Source: JASFJH01 sp050117725
GTDB taxonomy: Bacteria; Pseudomonadota; Gammaproteobacteria; AKS1
DNA length: 7,820 nucleotides
NCBI GenBank assembly: GCA_050117725.1
Contig: JASFME010000104.1
Span: 1 to 7,820, forward strand
Direction: 5' to 3'
Shown: in pieces, positions 5,870 through 7,820 of the stretch
Layout: each line of letters starts with the position of its first letter
Position numbering within the stretch: the stretch's first letter is position 1
Notes under the pieces: model-generated
The model's database searches: none
Seen by the model: only the letters and a program-made list of their open reading frames with translations
Told to the model about the DNA's origin: nothing
Translations under genes and position numbers: made by a program

Positions 5870-7273
5870 ATGGCAGGTAAAACGCTTTACGACAAATTAT
5901 GGGACAGCCACGTGGTGCGCATCGATGCCGACGGCACGGCACTCCTGTATATCGATCGTCATCTCGTGCATGAAGTGACCTCGCCACAGGCTTTTGAAGG
6001 TTTGCGTCTGGCCGGGCGCAAACTGTGGCGCCAGGGCAGCGTGCTTGCCACGCCGGACCATAATGTACCGACCACGGCGCGTGCTGCCGGGATCAGCGAC
6101 CCGGTGTCGCGCCTGCAGGTCGAAACCCTGGATCAGAATTGCAGCGACTTCGGTGTGACCGAGTTCAGTATGGATGATATTCGCCAGGGCATCGTGCATG
6201 TAATTGGCCCGGAACAGGGCGCGACCCTGCCGGGTATGACCGTGGTCTGCGGCGATTCGCACACCTCGACACATGGCGCCTTCGGTGCGCTTGCCTTCGG
6301 TATCGGGACCTCCGAAGTCGAACACGTGCTCGCCACGCAGTGCCTGTTGCAGAAGAAATCGAAAAACATGCTGGTCAGTGTCGACGGTGAATTGCCGGCT
6401 GGCGTGACGGCAAAAGATATCGTGCTGGCGATCATTGGCGAGATCGGCACGGCCGGCGGTACCGGCTACGCGATCGAATTTGGCGGTGATGCCATACGTG
6501 CGCTGTCCATCGAAGGCCGTATGACGGTATGCAACATGGCGATTGAGGCCGGTGCACGTGCCGGCATGATCGCTGTGGATGACAAGACCATCGACTACGT
6601 GAAGGGCCGCCCGTATGCCCCGACGGCTGCGCAGTGGGAGCAGGCGGTTGCCAGCTGGCGTGAGTTGCATTCGGACGCCGATGCGCAGTTTGATCGCATC
6701 GTGCATATCGATGCGCAGTCGATTCGCCCGCAGGTAACATGGGGCACCTCGCCCGAGATGGTCGCGCCGATTGATGCAACAGTGCCTGACCCGGACAACG
6801 AACCCGACGCAGTCAAGCGCGAAGGTATGCAGCGTGCACTCGAGTATATGGGACTCGAGGCCAATACGCCGATCAATGAAATCCGGATTGACAAGGTCTT
6901 TATCGGCTCATGTACCAACTCGCGTATTGAAGACCTGCGTGCCGCCGCGGAAGTCGTGCGCGGCCACAAGGTCGCGGCCAATATAAAGCTGGCGATGGTC
7001 GTGCCGGGGTCGGGGCTGGTCAAGCAACAGGCCGAAGCCGAAGGTCTGGACAGGATTTTTATCGGCGCCGGGTTTGAGTGGCGTGAACCGGGTTGTTCGA
7101 TGTGCCTGGCGATGAACGCCGATCGCCTCGAAGAAGGTGAACGCTGCGCCTCGACCTCGAACCGTAATTTCGAGGGCCGCCAGGGCCGTGGTGGTCGTAC
7201 TCACCTGGTCAGTCCGGCGATGGCCGCGGCTGCAGCCATCGCTGGCCACTTTGTTGATGTTCGTGACCTGTAA
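5870..7273 (+). CDS. leuC: 3-isopropylmalate dehydratase large subunit
   Basis: LeuC with LeuD forms isopropylmalate isomerase, which converts 2-isopropylmalate to 3-isopropylmalate in leucine biosynthesis in the cytoplasm. LeuC is an aconitase-family protein carrying the catalytic [4Fe-4S] cluster. The 467-residue product (E. coli 466) starts with AGKTLYDKLWDSHVV and keeps the family blocks DHNVPTT, VCGDSHTSTHGAFGALAFGIGTSEVEHVLATQ, IGSCTNSRIEDLRAAA, and GCSMCLAMN near the end. The three cluster cysteines are C348, C409 and C412. The start is chosen by the ribosome-binding site at 5857 and the conserved N-terminus. leuD begins 11 bases after the stop. The divergent LysR-type gene is the likely regulator; no leucine-rich leader peptide is present upstream, so classic attenuation is not supported. 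Confidence 0.98.
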   Translation: MAGKTLYDKLWDSHVVRIDADGTALLYIDRHLVHEVTSPQAFEGLRLAGRKLWRQGSVLATPDHNVPTTARAAGISDPVSRLQVETLDQNCSDFGVTEFSMDDIRQGIVHVIGPEQGATLPGMTVVCGDSHTSTHGAFGALAFGIGTSEVEHVLATQCLLQKKSKNMLVSVDGELPAGVTAKDIVLAIIGEIGTAGGTGYAIEFGGDAIRALSIEGRMTVCNMAIEAGARAGMIAVDDKTIDYVKGRPYAPTAAQWEQAVASWRELHSDADAQFDRIVHIDAQSIRPQVTWGTSPEMVAPIDATVPDPDNEPDAVKREGMQRALEYMGLEANTPINEIRIDKVFIGSCTNSRIEDLRAAAEVVRGHKVAANIKLAMVVPGSGLVKQQAEAEGLDRIFIGAGFEWREPGCSMCLAMNADRLEEGERCASTSNRNFEGRQGRGGRTHLVSPAMAAAAAIAGHFVDVRDL

Positions 7274-7284
7274 GGAATAGCAGC

Positions 7285-7820
7285 ATGGAAAAGTTTACTA
7301 CCCTGAAAGCTGTCGTCGCGCCGCTGGATCGTTCCAATGTCGACACCGATGCGATCATCCCGAAACAGTTCCTGAAATCGATCAAGCGTTCCGGATTCGG
7401 GGTTAACCTGTTTGATGAATGGCGATACCTCGATGTGGGTGAGCCGGGCATGGACAACAGCAAACGGCCATTGAACCCGGAATTTGTATTGAACAAGCCG
7501 CGTTACCAGGGCGCACAGATCCTGTTGGCACGCAAGAACTTCGGTTGTGGTTCCTCACGCGAACATGCGCCCTGGGCGCTGGCCGATTATGGCTTCCGCG
7601 TCATCATCGCGCCAAGCTATGCCGACATCTTTTTCAACAACAGCTTCAAGAACGGCATTTTGCCGATCGTTCTCGACGAGGGCGTGGTCGATCAGTTGTT
7701 CAGGGAAGTCGAGGCAACGGAAGGTTACCAGCTCGAGGTTGACCTCGAGGCGCAAACTATCACCACGCCTTCGGGTGAAAGCATCACCTTTGATGTCGAT
7801 CCTTTTCGCAAGCACTGTCT
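7285..7820 (+). CDS. leuD: 3-isopropylmalate dehydratase small subunit, cut by right edge
   Basis: LeuD is the small swivelling subunit of isopropylmalate isomerase and works with LeuC from the gene just before. 178 codons are visible and the frame is still open at the end of the window; E. coli LeuD has 201 residues, so about 20 are missing. The sequence begins MEKFTTLKAVVAPLDRSNVD and continues with TDAIIPKQFLKSI, then shows the substrate-binding signature NFGCGSSREHAPWAL at 85-99, followed by SYADIFFNNSFKNGILPI. An AAGGA (7272-7276) overlapping the leuC stop is 8 bases before the ATG, a good ribosome-binding site. The 11-base gap and shared complex indicate one transcript with leuC. leuB often follows in this gene order but would lie outside the window. 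Confidence 0.97.
   Translation, partial: MEKFTTLKAVVAPLDRSNVDTDAIIPKQFLKSIKRSGFGVNLFDEWRYLDVGEPGMDNSKRPLNPEFVLNKPRYQGAQILLARKNFGCGSSREHAPWALADYGFRVIIAPSYADIFFNNSFKNGILPIVLDEGVVDQLFREVEATEGYQLEVDLEAQTITTPSGESITFDVDPFRKHC

Noticed and set aside
5897..6706. A 269-codon frame antisense to leuC.
   Set aside because: It lies wholly inside a clear leuC gene and its sequence has no recognisable features.
1074..7748. CTCGAG occurs about nine times, more than the two or three expected by chance.
   Set aside because: Most copies lie in coding sequence, several as Leu-Glu codons (ctc gag). No spacing pattern or context suggests a function.
1..7820. Search for mobile elements, phage genes, defence genes, CRISPR arrays, tRNA or riboswitches.
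   Set aside because: Genes with clear core functions fill nearly the whole window, and the short gaps show no such structures.

Overview
The window carries ordinary core metabolism from a proteobacterium, most likely a gammaproteobacterium. HemN, AroC, PrmB, LeuC and LeuD all read like close relatives of the Escherichia coli and Pseudomonas proteins. Third codon positions are GC-rich, and the hemN promoter carries an FNR/Anr-type box. I cannot place it below class level. I see no mobile element, CRISPR array, tRNA or rRNA, and no sign of recent transfer in the main genes.

Left part (1-4859, all + strand): prmB (ribosomal protein L3 glutamine methyltransferase), a 207-base gap, hemN (oxygen-independent coproporphyrinogen III dehydrogenase), aroC (chorismate synthase) and an HcaT-like major facilitator transporter. 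The prmB-aroC neighbourhood is familiar from enterobacteria; here hemN sits between the two. The gap before hemN holds a perfect FNR/Anr dyad placed exactly where a class II activator site should be relative to a -10 hexamer, so hemN is predicted to be switched on when oxygen is low. aroC has no Shine-Dalgarno sequence, but a TACAAT hexamer sits so close to its ATG that a leaderless transcript is likely. The transporter follows aroC after 11 bases and is probably co-transcribed with it.

Right part (4860-7820): a LysR-family regulator on the - strand converges with the transporter gene across an 18-base gap and diverges from leuC across a 113-base, very AT-rich intergenic region. leuC and leuD (3-isopropylmalate dehydratase large and small subunits, leucine biosynthesis) follow on the + strand as an operon, and leuD runs off the right edge. 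The divergent arrangement suggests that the LysR protein regulates leuCD and itself.

No exciting new system was found. The points most worth a second look are regulatory: the FNR-type hemN promoter, the probable leaderless aroC start, the AT-rich lysR-leuC control region, and a possible 38-codon small gene upstream of hemN.
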